From positions 1,674,001-1,738,000 of the forward strand of contig NZ_CP025003.1 in NCBI RefSeq assembly GCF_002812485.1: a stretch of DNA of 64,000 nt, in the 5' to 3' direction. Position 1 is the first letter of the stretch; each line of letters starts with the position of its first letter. Source of the DNA: Dickeya fangzhongdai. Its GTDB lineage: Bacteria; Pseudomonadota; Gammaproteobacteria; Enterobacterales; Enterobacteriaceae. Positions 56,708 to 64,000 of the stretch are shown here, one piece after another. The notes beneath the pieces are model-generated. The model searched no databases. It saw only the letters and a program-made list of their open reading frames with translations, and was not told the DNA's origin. The translations under genes were made by a program, and so were the position numbers.

Positions 56708-57403
56708 TTAGCGCGCGAGGGCGACCAACAGCGGAAACAGCAACGGCGCCATGAGCGAGGTGATGATGCCGCAGATCACCAGCGCCAGCGAACTGAACGC
56801 GCCTTCTTCATAATCCAGTTCGGCGCAGCGGGCGGTGCCGAGCGCGTGCGAGGCGGTGCCCATCGCCAGCCCGCGCGATGCTTTGGTGTGAATCCGCATC
56901 GCATTGAGCAGCGTGTGCCCGAACACCGCGCCGAGGATGCCGACAAAGATCACGCACACCGCGCTGACGGCCGGGATGCCGCCGATGCTGCCGCCCACCG
57001 CCATCGCGATCGGCGTGGTGACCGATTTGGGCAGGATCGAGGCGGCAATCGCCGGCGTCGCGCCCAGCCGCAGCGCAATCCAGGTACCGGTGACCATCGC
57101 CACTACGCTACCGAGAAAGCAGACGGTGATGATCGACTTCCAGCGCATGCGAATCTGGTGCAGTTGTTCGTACAGCGGAAACGCCAGCGCCACCACCGCC
57201 GGTTGCAGCAGGCTGTTGAGCACCGAACTGCCCCGGAAATAGCGTTCGTAAGGGATGTGGCTGACCAGCAGAAATGCGATCAGCACCACCATAGAAACCA
57301 GCAACGGGTTTAACAACGGCGTATTCAGTCGCATGGACAGGCGGCGCGCCAGAAAGAACACCAGCAGCGTCAGCGGCAGCGACCAGACGATATCATGCAG
57401 CAT
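56708..57403 (-). CDS. yohK: LrgB/CidB-family membrane protein (YohK-like)
   Basis: 231 residues with about seven membrane segments and the family motif [21 protein letters not shown] plus [15 protein letters not shown] near the C-terminus. LrgB-family proteins act with an LrgA-type partner in holin-like export or in uptake of small carboxylates such as pyruvate or 3-hydroxypropionate. The start at 57403 has AAGGAG 6 nt upstream and overlaps the end of yohJ by 11 bp, so the two are co-translated. Confidence 0.9.
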   Translation of the reverse strand: MLHDIVWSLPLTLLVFFLARRLSMRLNTPLLNPLLVSMVVLIAFLLVSHIPYERYFRGSSVLNSLLQPAVVALAFPLYEQLHQIRMRWKSIITVCFLGSVVAMVTGTWIALRLGATPAIAASILPKSVTTPIAMAVGGSIGGIPAVSAVCVIFVGILGAVFGHTLLNAMRIHTKASRGLAMGTASHALGTARCAELDYEEGAFSSLALVICGIITSLMAPLLFPLLVALAR

Positions 57404-57809
57404 GGTCGGCTCCTTTTTCCGCATCGGCCTGATGGTGAGCCGGTTTACGCCCGTGGATCAGATGCGAGCAGCTGCTTACGGTGATCAGCACCACCAGCGT
57501 ACTGGCGGCGCAGGAAATGATGACCGGCGCGAACTGGGCGCGCAGCAGGCCGAAATACTGCATCACGCCGACGCCAATCGGCACGAACAACAGCGCCATA
57601 TAGCGGATCAGCACATGGCACCCCGGTTTGACCCACTGCGCCGGGATAATCTGCAACGACAACAACAGAAACAGGAGCAGCATGCCGATGATGCTGCCCG
57701 GCAAGGTGATGGGCAACACGGCGGACACGCCGATACCGAGGTATAAACAGGCATAAATCAGTAAAAACGCCCGGGCCTGGTGCCAGAAGCGGGTAATGAA
57801 CGTACGCAT
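57393..57809 (-). CDS. yohJ: LrgA/CidA-family holin-like membrane protein (YohJ-like)
   Basis: 138 residues with four hydrophobic segments and the family core [20 protein letters not shown] and [18 protein letters not shown]. It pairs with the YohK-like protein encoded downstream. The histidine-rich charged tail is cytoplasmic. It follows the response-regulator gene by 128 bp on the same strand. A TAATAC element in that gap may be its own -10 box. Confidence 0.9.
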   Translation of the reverse strand: MRTFITRFWHQARAFLLIYACLYLGIGVSAVLPITLPGSIIGMLLLFLLLSLQIIPAQWVKPGCHVLIRYMALLFVPIGVGVMQYFGLLRAQFAPVIISCAASTLVVLITVSSCSHLIHGRKPAHHQADAEKGADHAA

Positions 57810-57937
57810 GAAATTGTCTGCCAGCGGATGAAGGTGAATGGATAACGGCGTTGATTATCGCGCCTTCCGCTGTGGCTGGTATTATCAAATCAGGACGATG
57901 TTTATCGAAATAAAGACAGACGAGCAATAAAGCCAAA

Positions 57938-58576
57938 TCACCCCTGTGCGTTCTTCTTCAACGCATCGTACAGCCGCACCAGCTCGGCCAGCGAGTCGGC
58001 GTTCATTTTGCGCATTACCGCCGCACGCCGCACTTTCACCGTCACCTCGCTGACGCCCAGTTGCGCGGCGATTTGCTTGTTCAACTGCCCGGTCACCACC
58101 TGTTCCAGCACCTGCTGTTCGCCGGCGGTCAGGCTGTCGTGGCACGCCTGTAGTCTGGCCTGAATATCGGCCTGACGGCGTTGTTCGCCATCCCGCTCCA
58201 GTCCTTTCTGGATGGCGTCGAGCAGGTCCTGCTCGCGAAACGGTTTGGTCAGAAATTCCAGCGCGCCCGCTTTCATGGCGCGCACCGACATCGGAATGTC
58301 GCCGTGGGCGGTAATAAAAATCACCGGCAGCGTGATGCCGTGGCGGTGCATGTCATCCTGAAAATCCAGCCCGCTCATGCCCGGCATCCGTACATCCAGA
58401 ATCAGGCAGCCCGGCCGGTCAGGGCGGGGCGCGCTGATAAACTGTTGCGGCGACTCGAACGCACGGCTCTCCAGCCCGACCGATGCCAGCAGGTCTTCCA
58501 ACGCGGCCCGCACCGATGCGTCATCATCGACGATATACACGATCGGCGCGTGTTCATTCAGAATGGTGTTGTTCAT
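57938..58576 (-). CDS. FixJ-type (NarL/FixJ) response regulator
   Basis: 212 residues. The receiver has Asp-Asp-Asp in YIVDDDAS, Asp61 in LILDVRMPGMSG, Thr in FITAHGD and Lys in LTKPFRE. A LuxR-type helix-turn-helix at the C-terminus reads LTAGEQQVLEQVVTGQLNKQ followed by IAAQLGVSEVTVKVRRA. This is the FixJ/TodT/StyR architecture. The gene overlaps the kinase gene by 23 bp. It lies within a series of - strand genes, upstream of yohJK and downstream of the ABC transporter, and so may regulate either. Confidence 0.92.
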   Translation of the reverse strand: MNNTILNEHAPIVYIVDDDASVRAALEDLLASVGLESRAFESPQQFISAPRPDRPGCLILDVRMPGMSGLDFQDDMHRHGITLPVIFITAHGDIPMSVRAMKAGALEFLTKPFREQDLLDAIQKGLERDGEQRRQADIQARLQACHDSLTAGEQQVLEQVVTGQLNKQIAAQLGVSEVTVKVRRAAVMRKMNADSLAELVRLYDALKKNAQG

Positions 58577-59639
58577 GGCGCTTTTTTTCCGTCCCCGGCA
58601 GGGTGAAGTAGAAGGTGGCGCCGCCGTCGGTATTGGCGCTGGCCCAGATCCGGCCGCCGTGGGTTTCGATGATTGATCGGCTGATGGTCAGGCCCATGCC
58701 CATGCCGGTCGATTTGGTGGTGAAAAAGGTGTCGAACAGCCGCTCGCTTTCTTCCGGTTTAAACCCGACGCCATGATCGCAGACCGCAAAGCGGATATCA
58801 CCGCTGTTATCGCGGTCCACGGTGACCGAGAGCGCGCGTTGTTCGGTATTGGCGGCGTCGATGGCATCCACCGCATTCAGAATCAGGTTCATCAGCACCT
58901 GCTGAATCTGGATCTTGTCCGCCAGAATGGGCGGCAGCCCTTCCGTCACGTTGAAGCTAAACAAAATACGCTGCTGTATCAGTTCGGTGCGAATCAACAG
59001 CAGCATTTCGTCGATGGTATCGGTGATGTTCAGCCAGGCCTTGTGCGGGGGCGTGCGGCTGGCGAATCCGCGGATGCGGGCGATAATTTCGCTGGCGCGG
59101 TTGGCGTCGTTGATGATGCGCTGTACCGCCAGTTCCGCGCGCGCCTGATTGGCCGGCGTGGCGTTGAGCCAGCGCAGGCAGGCGTTGCCGCTGGTGACGA
59201 TGGAGGCCAGCGGCTGGTTAACCTCATGGGCGATCGACGCGGTCAGTTCGCCCATCAGGTTAACGCGGGAGATCTGCGCCAGCTGGGCGCGCGCTTCATG
59301 AAACGCGTTGATGGCGGCCGACATTTTCAACGCCAGATAGGTCGACAGCGTGATCGCCAGCAGGCTGATGCCGCAGTTGATCAGGCTGGATTCGCTGCCG
59401 TCGGGCTTGCTGAGCTTATAACTAAGCAGCGTCAGCACGATGCACAGCGCCGCGATGGCGGTGACGCCGCGCGGGGTCAGAACGCGCACCGCCAGCAGCA
59501 CGATGGCGATCTGAAACACCCCCACCGCGATCTCCAGCTTGGTGAGGGTATCCACCACCGCGATACCCACCGCCATCAGCACCAGCGGAATCACCCGCAG
59601 CGTTGCGGCAGCGTGGCCGACGCGCGTTTTCTCACTCAT
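58554..59639 (-). CDS. Membrane sensor histidine kinase, partner of the FixJ-type regulator
   Basis: 361 residues. The N-terminus holds about four membrane segments (residues 16-105) with almost no periplasmic loop. The dimerisation/phospho-acceptor helix has His137 in ASIAHEVNQPLASI, the HEVNQPL variant typical of FixL-like kinases. The ATPase domain has LILNAVDAI (N box), DHGVGF (G1) and GMGMGLTISRSI (G2). There is no PAS or haem domain, unlike FixL, so the membrane part itself probably senses. ATG 59639 is preferred (an upstream TTG is in frame). A 47-bp gap separates it from the ABC ATPase gene. Confidence 0.92.
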   Translation of the reverse strand: MSEKTRVGHAAATLRVIPLVLMAVGIAVVDTLTKLEIAVGVFQIAIVLLAVRVLTPRGVTAIAALCIVLTLLSYKLSKPDGSESSLINCGISLLAITLSTYLALKMSAAINAFHEARAQLAQISRVNLMGELTASIAHEVNQPLASIVTSGNACLRWLNATPANQARAELAVQRIINDANRASEIIARIRGFASRTPPHKAWLNITDTIDEMLLLIRTELIQQRILFSFNVTEGLPPILADKIQIQQVLMNLILNAVDAIDAANTEQRALSVTVDRDNSGDIRFAVCDHGVGFKPEESERLFDTFFTTKSTGMGMGLTISRSIIETHGGRIWASANTDGGATFYFTLPGTEKKRHEQHHSE

Positions 59640-59686
59640 CGTCAAGGACCCTTTTCTGTGTCGATCCCACCGCCGGCGGCGCGTGA

Positions 59687-60991
59687 TTACGACGGGTTTT
59701 CCAGGCTGAACTGGTCGTGGGTTTCGTCATAGGCGAACAGTTCCGCGTAACGTCCCCATTGCGTGACCGAATTCAGGGTTCGCGCCGCGTCGATTTCCGA
59801 CATGAAATCCTCCAGTTCGTCGCGAAAGCGGCGGGCTGGGGCGGTGCGCGACGAACGTTCGTCCAGCACCCGTCGGATGTGCGCGACCAGCGGCACGTAA
59901 TTGAGCAAATGCTGGGCGAACAGCTGTTTGCGTTCATCCACGCTGGCGTCGGCGTAGCGGCTGGCGGCGGGCAGCAGCCGAATGTCGCCGCCCTGCAGCT
60001 CGGCGAACCGCAGCAATTGCAGGATCTCCGCCACCGGGAACAGTTCATCGGCGGTGTACTGCAACGCATTCGCCAGCTCGGGCAGGTCGGCCTTGCCGTC
60101 ATACGGCGCGGCGTGTACCGCCTCGATCAGGCCGGCCAGCGAGTTGGTGGACACCAGCGGCAGCACCATGCCCAGCCCGGCGCCGGGGAAAATCCCCTGT
60201 CGTGCGGCGCCTGCGCCGTTATCTGAAGTCATTTTAACGTAAATATCTTCAACCAGCGCGCGAAACGCCGGGTCCTGGCGGTTGCGCGGCTGCGGCAGGT
60301 CGACGCGGATTTCATAGGCCACCCGGCCGGGGTTGATGGAAAACAGGATGATGCGATCGCACATCAGCACCGCTTCTTCGATATTGTGCGTCACCATCAG
60401 GATGGACTTGATCGGCATTCGGCCTTCGCCCCACAGGTCCAGCAGATCGGTGCGCAGGGTTTCGGCGGTCAGCACGTCCAGCGCGGAAAACGGCTCGTCC
60501 ATCAGCAGGATGTCCGGGTCCACCACCAGCGCGCGCGCCAGCCCGACGCGCTGACGCATCCCGCCGGATAACTCTTTGGGATAGGCGTTTTCAAACCCGT
60601 CGAGGCCGATCAGGTCGATGGCCGCCAGCGCCCGTTTACGGCGCTGCTCCACCGGCACGTTCTGCGCTTCCAGCCCGACTTCGACGTTTTGCTGCACCGT
60701 CAGCCAGGGAAACAGGGCGAAACTCTGGAACACCATGCTGACGGTAGTCGGCCTGCCGTCCGGTCCCGGCGGAAAATCCACCTGACCGGCGCTCGGCGTG
60801 AGCAGCCCGGCGATCGAACGCAGCAGGGTCGACTTGCCGGAACCGGAGCGGCCGAGCAGCCCGACGATCTCGTTGTTGTCCAACGTCAGGTTGACGTCGT
60901 CCAGCACCAGCCGCTCGGCGCTCCCGGGTTTGCCATACAGATGCCGGACGTGTTGCACCTTCACCAGGCAGTGTTGTTGATGGGCAGTCAT
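59687..60991 (-). CDS. ABC transporter ATPase with AAA-associated C-terminal domain (NitT/TauT type)
   Basis: 434 residues. An ATPase of the nitrate/sulfonate/taurine branch (Walker A GRSGSGKST, signature LSGGMRQRVG, Walker B ILLMDEPFSALD, switch His in MVTHNIEEA) is joined to a 170-residue extension. The extension resembles the AAA-associated domain found on a subset of these ATPases, with residues such as LVSTNSLAGLIEAVH and LRFAELQGGDIRLLP. The extension may bind a ligand or inhibit transport. ATG 60991 has AAGGAG upstream and lies 10 bp after the permease stop. Confidence 0.9.
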   Translation of the reverse strand: MTAHQQHCLVKVQHVRHLYGKPGSAERLVLDDVNLTLDNNEIVGLLGRSGSGKSTLLRSIAGLLTPSAGQVDFPPGPDGRPTTVSMVFQSFALFPWLTVQQNVEVGLEAQNVPVEQRRKRALAAIDLIGLDGFENAYPKELSGGMRQRVGLARALVVDPDILLMDEPFSALDVLTAETLRTDLLDLWGEGRMPIKSILMVTHNIEEAVLMCDRIILFSINPGRVAYEIRVDLPQPRNRQDPAFRALVEDIYVKMTSDNGAGAARQGIFPGAGLGMVLPLVSTNSLAGLIEAVHAAPYDGKADLPELANALQYTADELFPVAEILQLLRFAELQGGDIRLLPAASRYADASVDERKQLFAQHLLNYVPLVAHIRRVLDERSSRTAPARRFRDELEDFMSEIDAARTLNSVTQWGRYAELFAYDETHDQFSLENPS

Positions 60992-61001
60992 GAGGTTCTC
61001 C

Positions 61002-62756
61002 TTACCCGAGACGCAGACGGCGTTCGGCAAATTGGTACAGGGGGCGCCACAGCAGGCGGTTAAAGGCGATCACAAATACCGACATCACCGCGATGCCCAG
61101 CGCGACCCGGGGAAAGTCGGCCGCGGTGGTCGCGTTGGCGATGTAGGCGCCAAGGCCGGTCGCTTCCAGATGCTGTTTCCCCCAGGAAATGGATTCGGAC
61201 ACGATGCTGGCGTTCCAGGAACCGCCGGAAGCGGTGAGCGCGCCGGTCACGTAGTAGGGAAAAATGCCGGGCAGCGCCACCTGACGCCACCACTGCCAGC
61301 GCCGGATGCCGTAAATGCGCGCGGCTTCCAGCAGGTCGGTCGGCAGGGCGGCGGCGCCGGCGATCACGTTGAACAGGATGTACCACTGGGTACCCAGCAC
61401 CATCAGCGGCGACAGCCAGATATCTGGATTGAGGTTGAAGCCGGCAATAATGATGACCGCGAATGGAAACAGCACGTTGGCCGGAAAGGCGGCCAGAAAC
61501 TGCGCCAGCGGCTGCAGGCGTTCGGCGACGCTGGGCTGCAGACCGATCCACACGCCGATCGGCAGCCAGATGACGCTGGCCAGCGCGATCAGCACCACCA
61601 CCCGCGCCAGCGTCGCCAGCCCCATGCCGAACACTGCGATGACGTCCGCCATGCCGAGCGACGCGCCGATGTATTGCACCAACTGCACCACGCCCGCCAG
61701 CACGCCGATAACCACCAGCGCCAGCCACAGCCGGTCGGTGATCTTGCTGTAACGTGGGCCGGGCGTGTGGCGTAAAAACCGTGGCATCGGCGGCCAGCGC
61801 AACGCCGCCAGCGTGTGCAACGGCCAGCTAACTACTCTGGCGATCGCCGTTGAAATGTGGGTGCGGCGGATCAGGTCGTAGACCCAGGAACGCGGTCTTT
61901 TTTGCGAGGCGGTCTGCTCAAAACGGAACTTATCCGCCCAGGCCACCACCGGCCGGAACAGCAATTGATCGTAAAGCACAATCACCACGGTCATGGCGAC
62001 GACCGCCCAGGCGATGGCGGTCAGGTTTTCCTGTGCGATCGCCAGCGCCAGCCAGGAGCCGATCCCCGGCAGGCTGACGGTGGTGTTGCCGACGGTGATC
62101 GCTTCCGACGCCACCACGAAGAACCAGCCGCCGGACATCGACATCATCATGTTCCACACCAGACCGGGGGTGGCGAACGGCAACTCCAGCCGGATAAACC
62201 GCCGCCAGGGCGAGAAACCGAATTGCTGGCTGACCTCGCTCAGATCGCCGGGCAGGGTGCGCAGCGACTGGAAAAAACTGAACGCCATATTCCAGGCCTG
62301 ACTGGTGAAAATGGCGAAGATGGCGGCGCACTCCACCCCTAGCTGGCGGCCGGGAAACAGCCCCATGAAAAAGGTAACGGTGAAGGTCAGAAACCCCAGC
62401 ACCGGCACCGATTGCAGGATATCCAGCGCCGGGATGATCACCATCTCGGCCTTGCGGCTCTTGGCGGCCAGCGTGGCGATGACCAGCGTGAACAGCAACG
62501 ACACCCCCAGCGCCACGAACATGCGTAGGGTGGTGCGTAGCGCGTATTCGGGCAGCAGGGCGATATCGAGCCTGACCGGGCTGGCATCCAGAATGGAGAG
62601 CGGCAGGCTCATTTGTTCCATGCCGTACACCACCAGTGCGGCCACCAGCGCCAGCAGGGTGAAAAACAGCATGTCCGCCCGGTAGGACGGCGCGGCATGC
62701 CGCCGGATAGGGCGCGCGGCCTGGTCAGTCATAATGCTCTGAAGTGGATGATGCAT
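61002..62756 (-). CDS. Fused double ABC permease (NitT/TauT-like)
   Basis: 584 residues containing two BPD-type permease halves in one chain, each with about six membrane segments. The EAA-loop regions are in LSEVSQQFGFSPWRRFIRLE and LPTDLLEAARIYGIRRWQWW plus RQVALPGIFPY. A cytoplasmic linker at about 275-320 joins them. No substrate-binding protein gene is nearby, and the long N-terminal half has a sizeable periplasmic stretch. Substrate unknown; the family handles inorganic or small organic anions. ATG 62756 has GAGGAAAATC before it. It is the first gene of the - strand series running to yohK. Confidence 0.9.
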   Translation of the reverse strand: MHHPLQSIMTDQAARPIRRHAAPSYRADMLFFTLLALVAALVVYGMEQMSLPLSILDASPVRLDIALLPEYALRTTLRMFVALGVSLLFTLVIATLAAKSRKAEMVIIPALDILQSVPVLGFLTFTVTFFMGLFPGRQLGVECAAIFAIFTSQAWNMAFSFFQSLRTLPGDLSEVSQQFGFSPWRRFIRLELPFATPGLVWNMMMSMSGGWFFVVASEAITVGNTTVSLPGIGSWLALAIAQENLTAIAWAVVAMTVVIVLYDQLLFRPVVAWADKFRFEQTASQKRPRSWVYDLIRRTHISTAIARVVSWPLHTLAALRWPPMPRFLRHTPGPRYSKITDRLWLALVVIGVLAGVVQLVQYIGASLGMADVIAVFGMGLATLARVVVLIALASVIWLPIGVWIGLQPSVAERLQPLAQFLAAFPANVLFPFAVIIIAGFNLNPDIWLSPLMVLGTQWYILFNVIAGAAALPTDLLEAARIYGIRRWQWWRQVALPGIFPYYVTGALTASGGSWNASIVSESISWGKQHLEATGLGAYIANATTAADFPRVALGIAVMSVFVIAFNRLLWRPLYQFAERRLRLG

Positions 62757-62943
62757 GATTTTCCTCGCGGTAATGTCAGGCATTAGCCGGAAAAATGTCT
62801 TGCGGCAGATGTCGTGTCATGTTTCCGAAATAATGCACGGTCATTACAGTACGCTGTCGCAATACAACAGTCGGTCGGTTTTATTCGCTGATGAATGATG
62901 GCGAAAAATATAATAAGCGCTAAGGTGCGTCCATGATTAAAAA

Positions 62944-62960
62944 GTATAGGCCATCTATAC
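62944..62960. promoter_or_regulatory. Palindrome in the permease/mgtC divergent region
   Basis: GTATAG and CTATAC are separated by 5 bp, a perfect 6-bp inverted repeat in an AT-rich stretch 188 bp from the permease start. The 459-bp region 62757-63215 separates the divergent ABC operon and MgtC gene and contains no convincing gene. A 30-codon frame at 63043 has no RBS. A weak PhoP-box-like TAAACA occurs at about 63074. Confidence 0.35.
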
Positions 62961-63215
62961 CAAAGTATATTCCAGTGAGACGATTGCATAATTGAAATAG
63001 CAGTGGATGGCTTTTAGTCTTATTCCCGGCTGATTTATCGCTATGAATGGTTTTATTTTATGGCGGTTGTCGCTAAACATTACCTTAATGATACTCAGCT
63101 GGAACGGTTTTGATGATGTTTGTTTGTATTTCTAATGAATTTTTCATGAATCCGCAGGGAATTAACGGATTTGGCGAATAACATTAGTGGCATTTTAATT
63201 TCAGGGGGAATAAAC

Positions 63216-63911
63216 ATGAACCTGACTATTTTCGCATTGAACTTACTGTTGGCGATGGCGCTGGGCGCTATTATCGGCGCCGAACGTCAGTGGCGTCAGC
63301 GGATGGCGGGGTTGCGCACCAATGCGCTGGTCGCCACCGGCGCCGCCGCCTTTATTCTCTGCTCTCTGTCGTTTGAGCCGGTGAGCGCCGGGCGGATTGC
63401 CGCCCAGGTTGTCTCCGGCATCGGTTTTCTGGGCGCGGGCGTGATTATGCGCGACGGCATGAATGTGCGGGGGCTGAATACCGCGGCGACATTATGGTGT
63501 TCGGCGGCGATTGGTTTGTTATGCGGATTAAGTTTGTATTGGGAGGCGGTAATTGCAGTCATGATTATTCTGTGCGCCAATATATTATTGCGTGAGTTTG
63601 CTCAGCGCATGAATCAGCATCCACAACCGCCGGAAGCCGATCGGGAAACCCGGTATCGGGTCGAAGCGATTTGCGGTTCGCAGGATGAAATTATTATCCG
63701 TGCGCTGATATTACAGGCGATTAATCTGGTATCGCTGCATCTGCATTCATTACGCAGTTCGGATATGGATAAGAATTTAATGGAGGTCAGCGCGGAAATT
63801 ATCGCCAGAACCTCGTCGCAGAAAGATATTGAAGCTATCGTTTGCCGCATCAGTCTGGAAAAGAATATCAGTTCGGTAAAATGGAGTATGGTGTCGGCGC
63901 TGCCGGAATAA
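63216..63911 (+). CDS. MgtC/SapB-family membrane protein
   Basis: 231 residues. The N-terminal half (about 1-130) has four membrane segments with family motifs LAMALGAIIGAERQWRQRMA and GLRTNALVATGAAAF, then GIGFLGAGVIMRDGMNVRGL and NTAATLWCSAAIGLLCG. The C-terminal half (about 145-231) is a soluble ACT-like domain. MgtC proteins help survival in low Mg2+ and inside hosts, partly by inhibiting the F-ATPase; the ACT-bearing type is the canonical one. ATG 63216 follows AGGGGGAA at 6 nt. No mgtA or mgtB is seen. The 89 bp after it contain only a short GTGAATC direct repeat. Confidence 0.92.
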   Translation: MNLTIFALNLLLAMALGAIIGAERQWRQRMAGLRTNALVATGAAAFILCSLSFEPVSAGRIAAQVVSGIGFLGAGVIMRDGMNVRGLNTAATLWCSAAIGLLCGLSLYWEAVIAVMIILCANILLREFAQRMNQHPQPPEADRETRYRVEAICGSQDEIIIRALILQAINLVSLHLHSLRSSDMDKNLMEVSAEIIARTSSQKDIEAIVCRISLEKNISSVKWSMVSALPE

Positions 63912-64000
63912 CCCGGCGGCCGTGCGACGCGTGAATCGTGAATCGTGAATTATAGGCGGTTTCTCGCTGACGGCCGCTATCAATCGGTTACATTATGTTG

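Noticed and set aside
63070..63092. PhoP-box-like TAAACA element before mgtC
   Set aside because: Only one half-site matches; the second half after 5 bp is poor, so PhoP control cannot be claimed.
63043..63135. 30-codon hydrophobic peptide upstream of the MgtC gene, possible mgt leader
   Set aside because: No ribosome-binding site before the ATG and no resemblance to MgtL or MgtS; composition is explained by AT-rich DNA.
63925..63955. GTGAATC triplicate near the window end
   Set aside because: Three short direct copies only; no spacer structure or gene association to support a functional repeat.

Overview
The window is high-GC, gene-dense enterobacterial DNA. The first 39.5 kb match, in gene content and order, the zeamine antibiotic/phytotoxin clusters known from Dickeya (zms) and Serratia plymuthica (zmn). 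The flanking genes (YohJK-like pair, LutABC, Cfa, AraC, RND pump with its own two-component system) and the Enterobacterales-type intergenic repeats fit a pectolytic Dickeya chromosome. The genus is inferred from gene content; no rRNA or housekeeping marker is present, and I saw no tRNA, CRISPR, insertion sequence or phage gene.

1-39.5 kb: downstream part of a hybrid polyunsaturated-fatty-acid-synthase / NRPS / PKS cluster. On the + strand, nearly gap-free, are the end of a PfaA-like synthase (zmn10), a PfaC-like KS-CLF-DH-DH protein (zmn11), an enoyl-reductase/aminotransferase fusion (zmn12), an SDR ketoreductase (zmn13), a thioester reductase (zmn14), a nitrilase-superfamily hydrolase (zmn15), two NRPSs with six modules (zmn16, zmn17), a one-module PKS (zmn18), a free-standing condensation enzyme (zmn19) and an ABC exporter (zmn20-21). 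A terminator follows. A membrane-tethered serine hydrolase (zmn22) faces the cluster from the other strand. In the known pathway the fatty-acid-type genes build a polyamino alcohol and the NRPS/PKS genes build a peptide-ketide. The condensation enzyme joins them, the ABC pump exports the product, and the hydrolase trims the peptide to give active zeamines. I read the A-domain pockets as unknown, unknown, Asn (followed by an epimerase, so D-Asn), Asn, Thr, Val, then a malonyl extension.

39.9-46.7 kb: an RND efflux pump pair on the - strand, divergent from a BaeSR/SmeRS-like two-component system. The kinase ends in an unusual pentapeptide-repeat tail and is followed by the decayed 3' end of an alpha/beta hydrolase gene.

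46.7-51.0 kb: a LysR regulator divergent from a VOC protein across a 23-bp perfect palindrome, a TauE/SafE-type permease, and an ABC-F ATPase preceded by an unannotated 27-codon leader peptide with mutually exclusive hairpins. That leader is the most novel regulatory signal I found.

51.0-56.3 kb: lutABC-type lactate oxidation genes, a cyclopropane-fatty-acid synthase and an AraC regulator. 56.3-62.8 kb: a - strand series of a fused ABC permease, its ATPase, a sensor kinase, a FixJ-type regulator and a YohJ/YohK pair. 63.2-63.9 kb: an MgtC/SapB membrane protein.
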